Part shown: in pieces, positions 36,136-47,083 of the stretch
Layout: each line of letters begins with the position of its first letter
Numbering within the stretch: position 1 is the stretch's first letter
NCBI RefSeq assembly: GCF_007655135.1
Contig: NC_045133.1
Coordinates: forward strand, 16,527,845-16,591,844
Direction of reading: 5' to 3'
DNA from: Punica granatum
Lineage: Eukaryota > Streptophyta > Magnoliopsida > Myrtales > Lythraceae
DNA: 64,000 nucleotides
Program-made: the position numbers and the translations under genes
The notes under the pieces: generated by a model
The model's input: the letters and a program-made list of their open reading frames with translations, nothing else
The model's database searches: none
What the model was told of the DNA's origin: nothing

Positions 36136-38212
36136 ATGCACACCTAAAAAGTGATTGTACCATATTTTTTTGTGATCTATACGTTACTAATTTTGTGGAT
36201 AAAGGCTCTTCCAATCGACAACATTTTGTTGGTTTAGATGTGCATATGAGTACTGAATGGAAGATTAGTGAACAATTAAGAGCACAAGAAAGGCATCAGA
36301 GAATTAAGTAAAGTAACAATTTTACATTCTTTCTCTCAATATTCTCCACTTTATACATGTGCATCACTATGCACATGTATTTCTCAGTTTTAAAGAGTTT
36401 GAAAAATTCTAGTACGGCAATGTAGCGGCTTGAAATGAGTTTTCTTCTTTTTATCTTCTCTTCACCTAATATGCATAGTCTCTGCCTCTCTCCTAGTTGT
36501 GTATAACGGGAAATTCTATGCCACAATCATCGGAATTGATGGTATGGTATTTTATAATCAAGTACTTCACTAAAAATTTAAATATAATTCCCTCTTCCAC
36601 TAAAAAAATTGTAAGATTCCCTCAAAATTAATGTAATTTACTAATAAAGTAAGTGAAAGCTCTGCGAACTTCGTGTGATTTACTTCAATTGTAAATAATT
36701 TACTAAATTTAAGTAATTGAACTCAGTTAATTACGCATAATCTACTCGAAATACGTGTGATTTACCTAATACTGATCATTTTATTATCTTTAAAAAGTAG
36801 TTTACTAAATCTTCCATTCAATACTCTTATATGCACATTTAAAAAGTGATTATACCATATTTTCGTGGTGATCTATACGTTACTAATTTTGTGGATAAAG
36901 GCTCTTCCAATCGACAACATTTTGCTGCTTTAGATGTGCATAGGAGTACCGATGGAAGATTAGAGAACAATTAAGAGCCTAAGAAAGGCATCAAAGAATG
37001 AAGTAAAAGTAACAATTTTACATTCTTTCTCTCAGTATTCTCCTCTTTATACACATGCGTCACTATGCATATGCATCTCTCAGCTTTAAAAGAGTTTGAA
37101 AAATTCTAGTATGGTACTGTAGCGTTTCCAATTGAGTTTTCTTCCTTTTATCTTCTCCTCACCTAATATTCATACTCTCTCCCTCCCTCCTAGTTGTATA
37201 TAATACGAAATTCTACACCGCAATCATCAGAATTGACAATATGATATTGTATAATCAAGTACTTCACTAAAAATAAATAGAATTCCCTCTTTCACTAAAA
37301 AAATTATAAAATTCCCTCAAAATTCATTTAATTTACTAATAAGGTAAGTGAAGACACTTCAAATTTCATGAAATTTACTTCAACTATAAATAATTTATTA
37401 AATCTAAGTAATTTATCTCAACTAATTACTCATAATTTACTCAAAATACGTGCAATTTAACTAATACTGATCGTTTTATTACCCGTAAAAAGTTATTTAC
37501 TAAATCTTCCATTCAATACTCATATATGCACATCTAAAAAGTGATTGTAACATATTTTCTTTGTGACCTATACGTTACAAATTTTGTGGATAAATGTTCT
37601 TCCGATCGAGAACATTTTGCTGCTTTAGATGTGCATACGAGTACTGAATGGAAGACTAGAGAACATCCAAAAGCACAAGAAAGGCATCAGAGAATGAAGT
37701 AAAGTAACCATTTACATTCTTTCTCTCAATATTCTCCACTTTATACACGGGCGTCACTATGCATATGCATCTCTCAGTTTTAAAGAGTTTGGAAAATTCT
37801 AGCACGGCACTGTAGTGGCTCCAAATGAGTTTTCTTCTTTTTATCTTCTCTTCACCAAATATTCATACTCTCTCCCTTTCTCCTAGTTGTATATAACGGG
37901 AAATTCTATGCCACAATCATCGGAACTGATGGCATGGTGTTTTATAATCAAGTACTTAATTAAAAATTTAAGTAAAATTCCCTTTTCCACAAAAAAAAAA
38001 ATTGTAAATTTCTCTCAAAATTCATGTAAGTTACTAATAAGTTAAGTGAAGACTCTTCGAATTTCGTGTGATTTACTTCAATTGTAAATAACTTACAAAA
38101 TCTAAGTAATTTACCTCAATTAATTATGCATAATTTACTCAAATTACTTAATATTGATCATTTTATTATCCTTAAAAAGTAGTTTAGTAAATCTTCCATT
38201 CAATACTCTTAT
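36136..38212 (+). repeat. Tandem triplication, 695 bp unit
   Basis: Units start at ATGCACA on 36,136, 36,831 and 37,526, so the period is 695 in both steps; the third is about 687 bp. Landmarks recur in each: TAAAAAGTGATTGTA, ATCTATACGTTAC, CTTCCAATCGACAACATTTT, TTTACATTCTTTCTCTCA, GAGTTTTCTTC, and CCACAATCATCGGAA. Each unit junction contains a foldback of about 150 bp. No coding frame is conserved across the three. Confidence 0.93.
36810..36961. repeat. Foldback (inverted repeat) at the junction of units 1 and 2
   Basis: Left arm AATCTTCCATTCAATACTC...ATGCACATTTAAA pairs with right arm TTTAGATGTGCAT...GGAAGATT, with about 80 bases between the arms. The same structure recurs at about 37,502-37,655. 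The first unit lacks most of its left arm and the third ends inside a new left arm, as if the array grew by exchange within this sequence. Confidence 0.75.
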
Positions 38213-38452
38213 CCAAATGCATGCAATATTTACGATGGGTTATATTTAAATAACTAAATCGCTGAATCATAAAGATTTCAATTTGTAGCCTCAAAAGTAT
38301 AATTTTGACAAAATAATTTATTAGAACAGCAAAATATTATTGCTAACTAACTTAAAATAGAAATATTCTAGCACTTGACCCGGAAAATATTTAATATGCT
38401 AATTAATTTAATAATTTATATGATTTTTTATATGCATGTATGTGTATATCAA

Positions 38453-38480
38453 CTAGATGAAGACACGCGCGTTGTGCGGA
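38453..38480 (-). mobile_element. Helitron-like 3' terminus on the minus strand (candidate)
   Basis: The minus strand reads a GC-rich imperfect hairpin (CCGCACAACGCGCGTG) followed by CTAG and T. If real, the element lies to the right, where repeats shared with 6,690-7,500 occur. Confidence 0.35.
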
Positions 38481-38599
38481 CAATTATTAAAAAACTTAAA
38501 AAGAAAATCTCGAAATATCAAAACTTATTCATATTGTTAAATAATGTAATTTTTGATATATATATATATATATTAGTGAGTTTTATGTAAAATTATAAA

Positions 38600-39260
38600 T
38601 TGATGAATATGAATAAATAAATAAAGCGACTGAATATGGAGTTCATGAAGAAAGATCTCATTAAATTATGAAATAAGAATAAAAAATAAATATTCAAAGT
38701 GTATTAACAAGAAATATCTTACAATTATTGAAGCCACACCTATAATGAAACTGGAATAGAGATAATGTCAAAAAATCAATATCGAAATAATAAATTTCGA
38801 ATTTGCATTAAAAAATTCATTTAGAAAAACAAAGTTCAACCAATAAAAAAGAAAAATTTGGAGAAGATTGATTACTTGAAACAAGTAATATTGAAGCAAT
38901 TAGTTTGAAATTTGCATTGAAAAATCCATTCTATGAATCGAAACTCAACCAATGAATAATAATAAACAAATAAAACTGTCGAACTCGAAGTTTATGGGGA
39001 AACGATTTTCATTAAATTATGAAATAAGGATATAAAAGAAATATATAAGGCATAGAAATCAGAAAAGTTTTGCAGTTTCTGAAGTGACACTCGTAATAGA
39101 ACTGGAATAGAGATCCTATAAAATTAATCAATATCAAAATAATCAATTTCAAATTTGTAAATAAAAAATTCATTCAATAAATCAAAATTCAACCAAGAAA
39201 AGGAAAAATTTTAAAAAGAAGGGAAAAAAAGCGGTTTAAATTATATATAGAATATTGTTT
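38600..39260 (+). repeat. Copies of the repeat unit found at 6,690-7,500
   Basis: Two to three degenerate units of about 250-300 bp share GCCACACCTATAATGAAACTGGAATAG-type wording, TTTGCATTAAAAAATTCATT and GTTCAACCAA with the arrays in segment A and, in part, segment B (58,840-59,150), in the same orientation. Confidence 0.6.
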
Positions 39261-39407
39261 TCCTTTAAATGATACTCGGCTCGGCAAGGGGCTATATATA
39301 TACACAGATGGTGAATTACCATAAAGCGATAGCTATATATTTAATCTTTATATACTTAATATATATGCACTAACCCTCATAATCTGTATATATTTGGTGC
39401 GGCAACT

Positions 39408-39460
39408 ATATATATATATATATATAAAAGATGTAGTCGCCCCACCAAAGTATATATAGT

Positions 39461-39491
<31 letters not shown>

Positions 39492-39500
39492 GTCAATAGA
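39408..39500. repeat. AT microsatellites and left part of the split target hairpin
   Basis: Between two AT runs lies GATGTAGTCGCCCCACCAAA followed by GTATATATAGTTGC. A close copy occurs at 58,562-58,597 beyond the retrotransposon. The last bases before the LTR, AAAAGTCAATAGA, are the start of a stem whose rest lies after 58,476. Confidence 0.75.
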
Positions 39501-39877
39501 TGTCAGCACCCCGTTTCGGTCCATCGGCTACAGAAGGGGCAAAATCGTCATTTTATCACCCCGAATGAGGGAAGTATTTCTAATAAATTGCTCGAGCATT
39601 CATGGCCTTTGAAAAAAAGTGACATTTTTCTATTAATTTTATAAAAAAATAATATTTTTACGTGGTGTCTTTGAAATTCGCGCGTGTCGATGTCAATTTT
39701 CAAATCTGAAAAGAAATCTCAAGGTCGAGAAATATTTTATTACATAATATTGATCTGTAAATTTTTCTGAATACAATGCCGGTCCCGGATCATTTTTTGG
39801 ACATTCAATTGCAAAGACGAGAATCTTAATTTCGACGCGCGTTAAATTTGAATTTTCAAAAAAAAAAAAAGAGTCAG

Positions 39878-39944
39878 GTCGGTCAGAACTGGTCTGACCG
39901 ACATGACATGCGGGTCAGGGTCGGTCAGACCTTGTCTGACCGAC
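39878..39944 (+). promoter_or_regulatory. Twin perfect hairpins in the LTR
   Basis: Two 25 bp palindromes, 39,878-39,902 and 39,920-39,944, each have arms GTCGGTCAGA and TCTGACCGAC around a 5-base loop. The 3' LTR has them at 55,400-55,424 (one arm base changed) and 55,442-55,466 (perfect). The duplication and conservation of arms suggest protein binding or RNA structure; that role is inferred. Confidence 0.55.
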
Positions 39945-40790
39945 TGCTGCCCCTAAAAAAAAAAAAATTCAAAGTCAAGGGTCAAACTGACCGTTGACTC
40001 ATCACCTCCTTCCCCCCGATTTCTTGTTTCTTCTGCACCTCTTCTTTCCTTTCTTCTTCTTCTTCTTCCAGAGCCAAAAAGAATCGAGAAGGAAATAAAA
40101 TTTCGGATTCGATTTTTTCCTCTTCTTACTCGATTCTCCGCAATTTCCAGCTGGCCCCTCCCTCATATTCGAAAACCTAGCCGCGCTCCTCTTCATCCTT
40201 TCGTTATTTTTGTTCTCGGTTAAAAAAGAAATGAAAGAAAAAATGGAAGGAGAGAACAGAAAAGGAAAAATCCGAACGGCATTGGGTTATATCGGGATTC
40301 TCGGATCGGACACAAAAAAAAAACCCTAGCCGCAAGGAGACTTAAAAAGAGGCAACGCGGATTTCTGAAGGAGAGGAGCCCACAGCTCGTAAAAAAAAGG
40401 GGAAGGACGGCAGCTCGGAAAAAACCCGGAGCACCTCCCACAGTTCGCGCCGGCCAAAAAAAAATTCCCCCTCAGCTCCAGACTCGAAATCCCTCAGCTC
40501 CCAAGTTCTCTCAAACCTCTCCGCTCCCTCAGCTCGAATCTCTCGCCCCCAGCTCGGCCGCCCCAAACCATCTCCCTCCTTTTCCTCTGATTCGTTATTT
40601 TGCTAACCGGATTAATTTCTCCTGTACTGGCCAGCACAGGTAGCCGTCCGGTCCAGTAGTCCAGCTGCCCAGTCCAGATCTCTTCGGCTCAGCCCGCCAG
40701 CAGTAGCCCAGCCCGCGCTCAGCAGCGGCCCAGTCACGTCGATCCACTCGGCCCAATCCGGTGGATCTCAGCCCAGTTTGATCGCGGCCC

Positions 40791-40878
40791 GTCCGAGCTC
40801 CCTCGGCGCAGTCCATCCTACCAGATCTCAGCCCGTCCGAGCTCCCTCGGCCCAGTCCATCCTACCAGATCTCAGCCC
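40791..40878 (+). repeat. 44 bp tandem duplication unique to the 5' LTR
   Basis: The unit starting GTCCGAGCTCCCTCGG occurs at 40,791-40,834 and 40,835-40,878. The 3' LTR has it once at about 56,338. It arose after insertion, since both LTRs are identical when the element integrates. Confidence 0.85.
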
Positions 40879-42984
40879 GTCACGGCCCGGCCCGACTAGT
40901 CCAGCAAATTTTTTTGATTTTTTTGATTTTTTTTATTTACAGAATCACCCCTAAACTTCCCAAACTAGGTAAATCCTCTACTTAGTGGCATGTTTAGGGC
41001 TCCTTTACTGAATATTAATGCTTGCTCAATGGATATTATGTGAAATGAATGTTCTTGGGTCGCGTGGGTGATCGGATTTGTCCCGAACTCGATTTTACAA
41101 ACTTTTCATTTTGTCACATTTCAGTCCAGAGGATACATTTTATTTTTTTAAGATCTGCCCCGAACTCTCAAAATTTCTTTTCGATCAAGTCCCAGTCATT
41201 TTACTATTTTTCAATCAGTCTTTGGATTTTTCAGAATTTTTCAAGCATCCCAAGGAACTTTCCAAGTTGTTTCAGTTTAGTCCCGTAGCCATTTTTTTCG
41301 TTTCCAGATCAGTCCAGATTTTCAAATTCGTTTCAAACAAGTCCTGGGACATTTTCAGTAATTTTTACACAGTCCCCAATTTTTCATAATTTTCAAATTG
41401 GTCCCTAAAACTTCATCTGAATTTTCAAATCAGTCCCTGCTCTTTTAAAATCGTTCAATTCAGTCCTCTGGACATTTTTTAAAAAGTATCCGACCCTTTC
41501 TTACTTGGATCACCCACCGAAAATGTATGTGCCCCATTTAAATATGTTATTTTGTAATTATATGTGATAAGGTCGGAAATTAGTGTTTATCGGGCGGTCA
41601 ATTAATGGCTATTTCGACGACCCGAAATCCGTAGACTAAAGCATTCGGAAAATTTCTAATTAACCTAAAAGATTCCACACACGGGGTAATTAGGACGATG
41701 AATTTGGCTAAGTTAAAATCATTTTGACTTCTTTTAAGTGAATTGCACGAATCGGTTAATAATCTATAATCGCGTTGACAGTTCAAGAAACTGTAGTCAT
41801 GCTCTTTTAAAATTCACAATTTCAAAAGCATTGAGATACGTGTCACTTAATCTCGACTTTCCATACACACACATATTTTCCGGTTCAAGGGCATGATTAT
41901 CGGTTCTTGATCTGTCATCACCCTAGGGTAGGTTTGTGCTTAGAATGGGTCAAAACACAAAAAAAAAAAAAATTAATCACAAACTCGGCTTAATTAAATA
42001 TGGGCAAATAGTTTAGCAAAGGGCTAGGATTCGAGTTTTTAGGTGAAAATACTTTTAATCTGTAAAAATCATATTGTCGCGATACAGAATAATCTAAAAA
42101 CAACCCACGCATTCGAGACCTGACTATGGACATCACGTTTGTCTGGTCCGTTAAAATAATGCCGGATGCTACATACCCAATCCATCATCCATTTTTGTTT
42201 TAAGGTAGGATTTGTATGCCAATATACCCCGGTTAATAATCAGTTAATTCACGTAAACTCGGCGATAACAAGAAACCCCATTGTTTGTTTATTTGAGCTT
42301 GCATGTTATATTTTTGCACTTGTTTGTTATGTGGGTCGAGCCCGATCCTTTAGGATACGTTTCACATGGGGTCCAACGCCCCAATCGTAGATTACGGGAT
42401 CTAATCCCCTAAACACTGAGTGCGCACCTTAATTTCAATTTCAGTCTTTTCAAACCACACGGTGAGCACGAGTGGGATAATGACCGAACGTGAACCGACC
42501 GGGATTCAGTTGTTGTAATTTGTATTTAATTTATTTGAGAGGACAATGTAAGGATTTATTTTGTACGTTTATTCATGTAAGAACCCCGGTCGGAGAGCGG
42601 ATGGTCGGAGAGTTTCTTCGAATTTACGGTGTCAAAAAGCGTAAGATGAGCGGAACTTAATTAAGCGGTAATTAAATAAAAATGGCGAGCCTAGACAAGC
42701 TAGAGTACCGATAGGGCATGCGAGATATAGGCTCGCATGTAACAAAACCCCCGAATTCGGAACCTCGGATTTCGTAGACCATATGCCTTAGCAATTAGGT
42801 GTTCCCCGTACCCCTAGACTCGGGCAACTCATCGGCCTTCGACCTTCGGGTCGTAAACAGGTAGTGGCGACTCCTTCTCACGTGCGTCTGTCGCGCGTTC
42901 TCGGGAAGGTGGATACTCCCAAGCCGCGTTGCATAGGCGCGCGCATGCGTGCCCCGACGAGACGAAATTCGGGTGCGCACAGCT

Positions 42985-43002
42985 TGGCGACTCCATCGGG
43001 GA
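42985..43002 (+). other. Primer binding site of Ty3/Tat copy 2
   Basis: TGGCGACTCCATCGGGGA begins 5 bases after the LTR. TGG matches the CCA end of a tRNA and the following CGAC fits an arginine-type acceptor stem, as in other Tat elements, but the exact tRNA was not verified. Confidence 0.65.
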
Positions 43003-43559
43003 CACTTAGAGGGTTCGGGCTCGTTCCCACTTGCTTTGTTTGCTTGTTTATTTATCGCTTTCTGTAATTTCCCGCTTATCTACTTTACGCACTTTCATTT
43101 ATGCACACGTATTGCATATCATACTAGCTTCTAGGTATCTACGGGTCGCGTCCCACGACCGATTTTAGGAAACACAGGTTAGATAGGGGTTCCGAGTAAG
43201 GGTACGTCGCACGGTTGGACCGTCGATTAGGCCCCCAAAGATCCCCGCTTGATTTCAAGGAATTGACACCCTTGAGTCGGGAGCCCCCATCCTTACGTAG
43301 CACGGTCCCTGTAGTACTAAAATCATGCATTCTGTAGGAGTTCCACGCCATCCTCCAACCCGACTCCAACAATAGTCCTTGAGTCGGCCTGCGCGCCAAA
43401 TTGAATTTTTTCTATTCTTGTGAGAGATGTGCGATGTATACTATTCATTAAGCCGTGGGCATTTTTATTTTCTGCATGCATGCATCATTCAATTTCAAAA
43501 TTAGGGTGTCATTTGTATTAACTAGTCTTAAGTCGATCTTCCTTTCATCTTGGTAAGGG
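43003..43559 (+). other. Untranslated leader of Ty3/Tat copy 2
   Basis: Sequence between PBS and the first ORF. Short frames on both strands lack family features. No gene seen. Confidence 0.6.
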
Positions 43560-45047
43560 ATGTCACGCCCGTTCTCCTGCCCACGCCTCGACAGAGTCAT
43601 ACCACCACTCGAGGAGATTGTCCGCATATGGACGACGCTGCGCCCGGTCGACCGCCACTATATCGCTACATTTGTGGGAGACATTCCCTTGTTGGCTACC
43701 CGACACGTCGATTGGAATTTCCTCGAGGCCGCCATCACATTCTGGAACCCAAGTCGCGCCGTCTTCAACATACAGGGTACCGAGCTCACACCGACCATTG
43801 AGGAATACCGGACACTCATTGGTCGAACCACAGTTGTCCATGGCATTGTGGAACCCAACTTCTACACTGCCCGATCAACACTAGTTTCACGCCTACTCGG
43901 GGTTCCGACGACTCGTTTGAATGCTGAACTCGCATACTCCGGCAGCACGGAAATAACAATCGAGAAACTTCTCCTTTTAATTGAGTCCTGAGCACACAGG
44001 GTCTAGGGGGATTTTCTTCGAAAGGATTTATGTCATGCTGTTTTACTACTAATTTTCGGGACCCTTTTATTTCCTCGCTCACATGGTCTCATCGACGCGA
44101 CCTTGGCCAGCGTTGTCCTCCAAGTGGTCGGAGGGCGCGGTTACGAGGTAGCCCTTGTAGCTGAGACCATTCGGTCCCTCGACCGTGTAGTGAGAACACG
44201 CGACCGAAGAATAAGAGGATCCCCCATCCTTTTACAAATTTGGTTTCAAAGCCACGCAAACCCCTTCGGTCTAGTGCGCCCGGTTATGTATTTTAATGGC
44301 CTGGAGTCGATCATTTCTCGATTGTTGTCCCTCCTGTGTGTGGAAGAACGCAAGGTTTCTGAGTTGATCAAAATTTTTCGTGAAATAGCACCTAGGGGCT
44401 TCAAGTGGCGTGCCGCGTGGATGTCACCCGGACCCATGGCCTTTAGCTGTCTTGATTTTTATGGAGTCCCACTCATGAGTCATGTGGGGTCCACCACTTA
44501 CTTTCCGGCGCGGGTAGTGAGGCAACTCGGTGGCTTACAGACGGTCCCCGAGGATACAGCGCGAACTAGATTTGAACATACTTGGCGGGAGGATCAGACA
44601 CCCGTAGATCTCCAAAGTAACGTCGAACAGGTCCTGGATGCGTGGCGAACTGTGATTACTGAGCGTCCATACTTCCCCGAGCATCCGACCCAAGATGAAC
44701 GGGACTTTCAAGCCACGGAGGAATATATCCTCCGCTTTTATCGATGGGGTCCATCAGAGAATGATGATTTCACAGACACTCTTCCGGTCGAGAGTAGCAC
44801 ATCATTTGGGGCACCGGTACCGGACATGGCCATCCAAGCCGAGCTCGCCAATCTCAGGGCTGAAAGGGACCGCCTCCGCCGGGAGGTCGCCGAGAAGAAT
44901 GAGCAGCTTGGCGATCAGCACCAACTACAGAAGGAGCTTGCCCAAGTCCGCGCACAACTGCAGAGGCGTGATCAGGAGTTGGCGCAAGCAAACGCTGCCT
45001 TGGAGAGGTCCAGGAAGAGGGCCCGTGGAGGTCTGCACACATCTTAG
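43560..45047 (+). pseudogene. Extra ORF between LTR and gag: DUF7745-like protein with C-terminal coiled coil
   Basis: One reading frame runs from ATG at 43,560 to TAG at 45,047, broken by TGA at 43,989-43,991 and TAG at 44,004-44,006. The first part has FWNPSRAVFNIQGTELTPTIEEYRTLIG, resembling the DUF7745-type domain seen in many plant TE-derived proteins. The second continues AETIRSLD...RIRGSPILLQIWFQSH, also in family order. Residues about 430-480 form a heptad-rich coiled coil (LANLRAERDRLRREVAEKNE), and the end is basic. Tat/Ogre elements commonly carry such an ORF upstream of gag; its role is not established. About 495 codons in all. Confidence 0.8.
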
Positions 45048-45364
45048 GATAGATACCTCCACCAGGCCCTCACCTGGAACCGGTGCTTTCCATGGCGACG
45101 GTCGCTTGCACCCCGGGCACGTTGGAAGACCGAATTAGGATTATCTTTTCAAAATTTGTATTGCACTTTGAACCATTCGGAGTTAATACGAATGACAACA
45201 TTAGTTTCTGAAAATTCACGCATCTCATGCATTCCCTCTCTTTTCATTGCTTTGCATGTTTATTTTAAAGAGAATATTCTTGCATCGAAACTCACACACT
45301 TATGGAATCCAGATATTAACAACTGGCGGCGCCCCACCGGTATCCCACACGCTTCCAATTAAGA
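45048..45364 (+). other. Spacer between extra ORF and gag
   Basis: About 317 bp with no conserved frame. It contains TTGCAT and AT-rich stretches and ends just before the gag ATG at 45,365. Confidence 0.6.
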
Positions 45365-46104
45365 ATGGCAGAGGAAAATCAACTCACTGTCTTCGAGGGG
45401 AAAACACCACCGACGCCGGTTCATTCTCCACAGCCCACAATGAACGCGCCACCACCGCTTACCTCCATAGGCGTGCCATTAGCACATCATGGAGCTCCTT
45501 CGGCCCATCTCCCACAGCCGATTTCAACAAGCATGTCACCACCGCCGGGATACAGGCCACCACCACCTGGGTACGCGCCGCCGCCACCGGTGTATGTGCC
45601 GTCGTCGGCCACTCAAGCACCACCGCCTGCCCATGATCCTACTCGCATGGCCACGCTCGAGGGCAACGTCACAACTCTTCAGAACTTGTTTGACCTAATG
45701 GCCGCTAATATGGCCGAGATGATGGCTTTGCTCAGGGGGCCAAATCGCGTGTCTTCAAGCTCCACCCCACCTCTCGCACGCGGGCCAACTATCAACCCTG
45801 CCCCTTGGGTCCCGCCAACCTATACACCAGAGGGCGACATAGCAGCCGCCCCCGCACCGACAATTATCCCAGTGCCCGCTCCTCATTCGACGCGCGCGCC
45901 GGCAATTCACCCGGTTGACTCCTGCCATCCTCAGTCCACTGTTCCAGCGGCCGTCTCACTTCCGCCCATGACGATTCTCGTGCCAGATTCGGTTATGTTC
46001 GCACCACCTCTCTTGCCCGTGCCAGCTCCAGCTACCATTTATACTGCTCCTCCGCCGATGGGCTTCCCAGCATCGAGTGCCCCTGTTCCTGCTCACACAA
46101 CTGA
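45365..46104 (+). pseudogene. gag, N-terminal proline-rich part (interrupted)
   Basis: From ATG at 45,365 the frame encodes a low-complexity protein rich in proline, alanine and serine (PPPGYRPPPPGYAPPPP). A short predicted helix follows (LEGNVTTLQNLFDLMAANMAEMMALL, residues about 97-122). It continues open until a MITE at 46,105 interrupts it; stops inside the MITE end translation at 46,138. The frame after the MITE (from 46,417) is the same, so both parts were one gene. Confidence 0.8.
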
Positions 46105-46416
46105 GAGTGCGTTTGGATTTAGAGTTGAGTTGAGTTGAGTTTTGATTTTAATTGGTTTGTAATGATTGTATTATTGAATTATGAGAAAAATGTGAAAAAG
46201 TAATAAATAATTGAGAGAAAGTAATGATTAAGTAATGATTGTGTTGTTGAATTGTGAAAAAGTAATGAATAGTTGAGAGAATTTAATATTAAAAATTGAA
46301 TTAAATGGTTAAAAAAATTTTAAAAATAAAAAAATGTAATGATTGTGATGTTGAATTGAAGATAAGTGGAGTTGAGTTGAGTTGAGTTGAACATTGTTTG
46401 GAAAACAAACACACCC
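46105..46416. mobile_element. MITE (Harbinger/Tourist-like) inserted in gag, 312 bp
   Basis: The ends read GAGTGCGTTTGGATT and, inverted, GGGTGTGTTTGTTTT. GAGTTGAGTTGAGTT runs lie inside both ends. Flanks share TGA (46,102-46,104 and 46,417-46,419), or CTGAG if one allows the end G to be target. The insert plus 3 bp is 315 bases, so the gag frame is the same on both sides although the MITE contains stops. Family call rests on end sequence and the 3 bp duplication. Confidence 0.8.
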
Positions 46417-47083
46417 TGAGCATTTCCCTTACCAAGCTCCACAACCCCATATTAGCCTCCCCTACCAAGCTCCACCTCCCATAAATATTACTTTTTCCGA
46501 CCCGGGCACGCCGACTCAAGTGGCCCCTAGAGCTCCACCCATAAATTTCTTTCCCGAAACGGAAACCGAGCAGGAGAAGAGAATGAAGAAGATGGAAGAG
46601 ACTATCAGGGCCCTCCAAGCTAGTGATCCCCGACATAGCACGAGTTATCTAGATTTGACTCTCTTCCCGGGGATGCAGCTACCCGCGAAAGTCAAGGTAC
46701 CCGATTTTCAGAAGTACGATGGAACTAAAGACCCGCGACACCACCTCCGTCACTATAACGGAAAGATGCTTCAATACTGGGACTACGAACAGTTCGTCAT
46801 TGCGACTTTCCAAGAGAGCCTGTCAGGACCGGCTCTTAATTGGTTCATATCTCTCCGAGCGGAGGACATCCCCTCCTGGACCGAACTGGCCAAGAAGTTT
46901 GTTGAGCAGTATCAGTATAACATGGAGACGCCCCCGTCCTTCCTCGAGTTGAGCACGATGGAAATGGCAGAGGGGCAAAAGTTTGAGGATTACGCCACGA
47001 ATTGGCGTTCGGAAGCAGCAAAACATTTCCCTCCAATTTGCGAAGCGCAACAAATCCAAATGTTTCATGGGACTCTAAGGGGG
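46417..47083 (+). pseudogene. gag, capsid-like core
   Basis: The frame encodes a coiled region (EKRMKKMEETIRALQAS) and then the retrotransposon Gag core, with KVPDFQKYDGTKDPRHHL, LSGPALNWF and LAKKFVEQYQYN, ending near MFHGTLRG. At the G run 47,079-47,083 the conserved reading shifts to the next frame back. Gag builds the particle in which reverse transcription happens. The apparent start of an ORF at 46,394 is a TTG inside the MITE and is not a real start. Confidence 0.85.

Larger units (their letters stand above)
39501..42979 (+). repeat. 5' LTR of Ty3/Tat copy 2
   Basis: It begins TGTCAGCACC, ends GGTGCGCA, and is 3,479 bp. It contains twin hairpins near its start, a CT/CTT-rich tract (40,020-40,070), a GC-rich GGCCCAG-rich part (40,620-40,900), and an A+T-rich 3' half. 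It should carry the promoter and the polyadenylation signal, but no TATA box can be singled out with confidence. Confidence 0.93.

Noticed and set aside
36136..38212. CRISPR-like array
   Set aside because: Units are 695 bp, continuous and in plant DNA; there are no short repeats with unique spacers.
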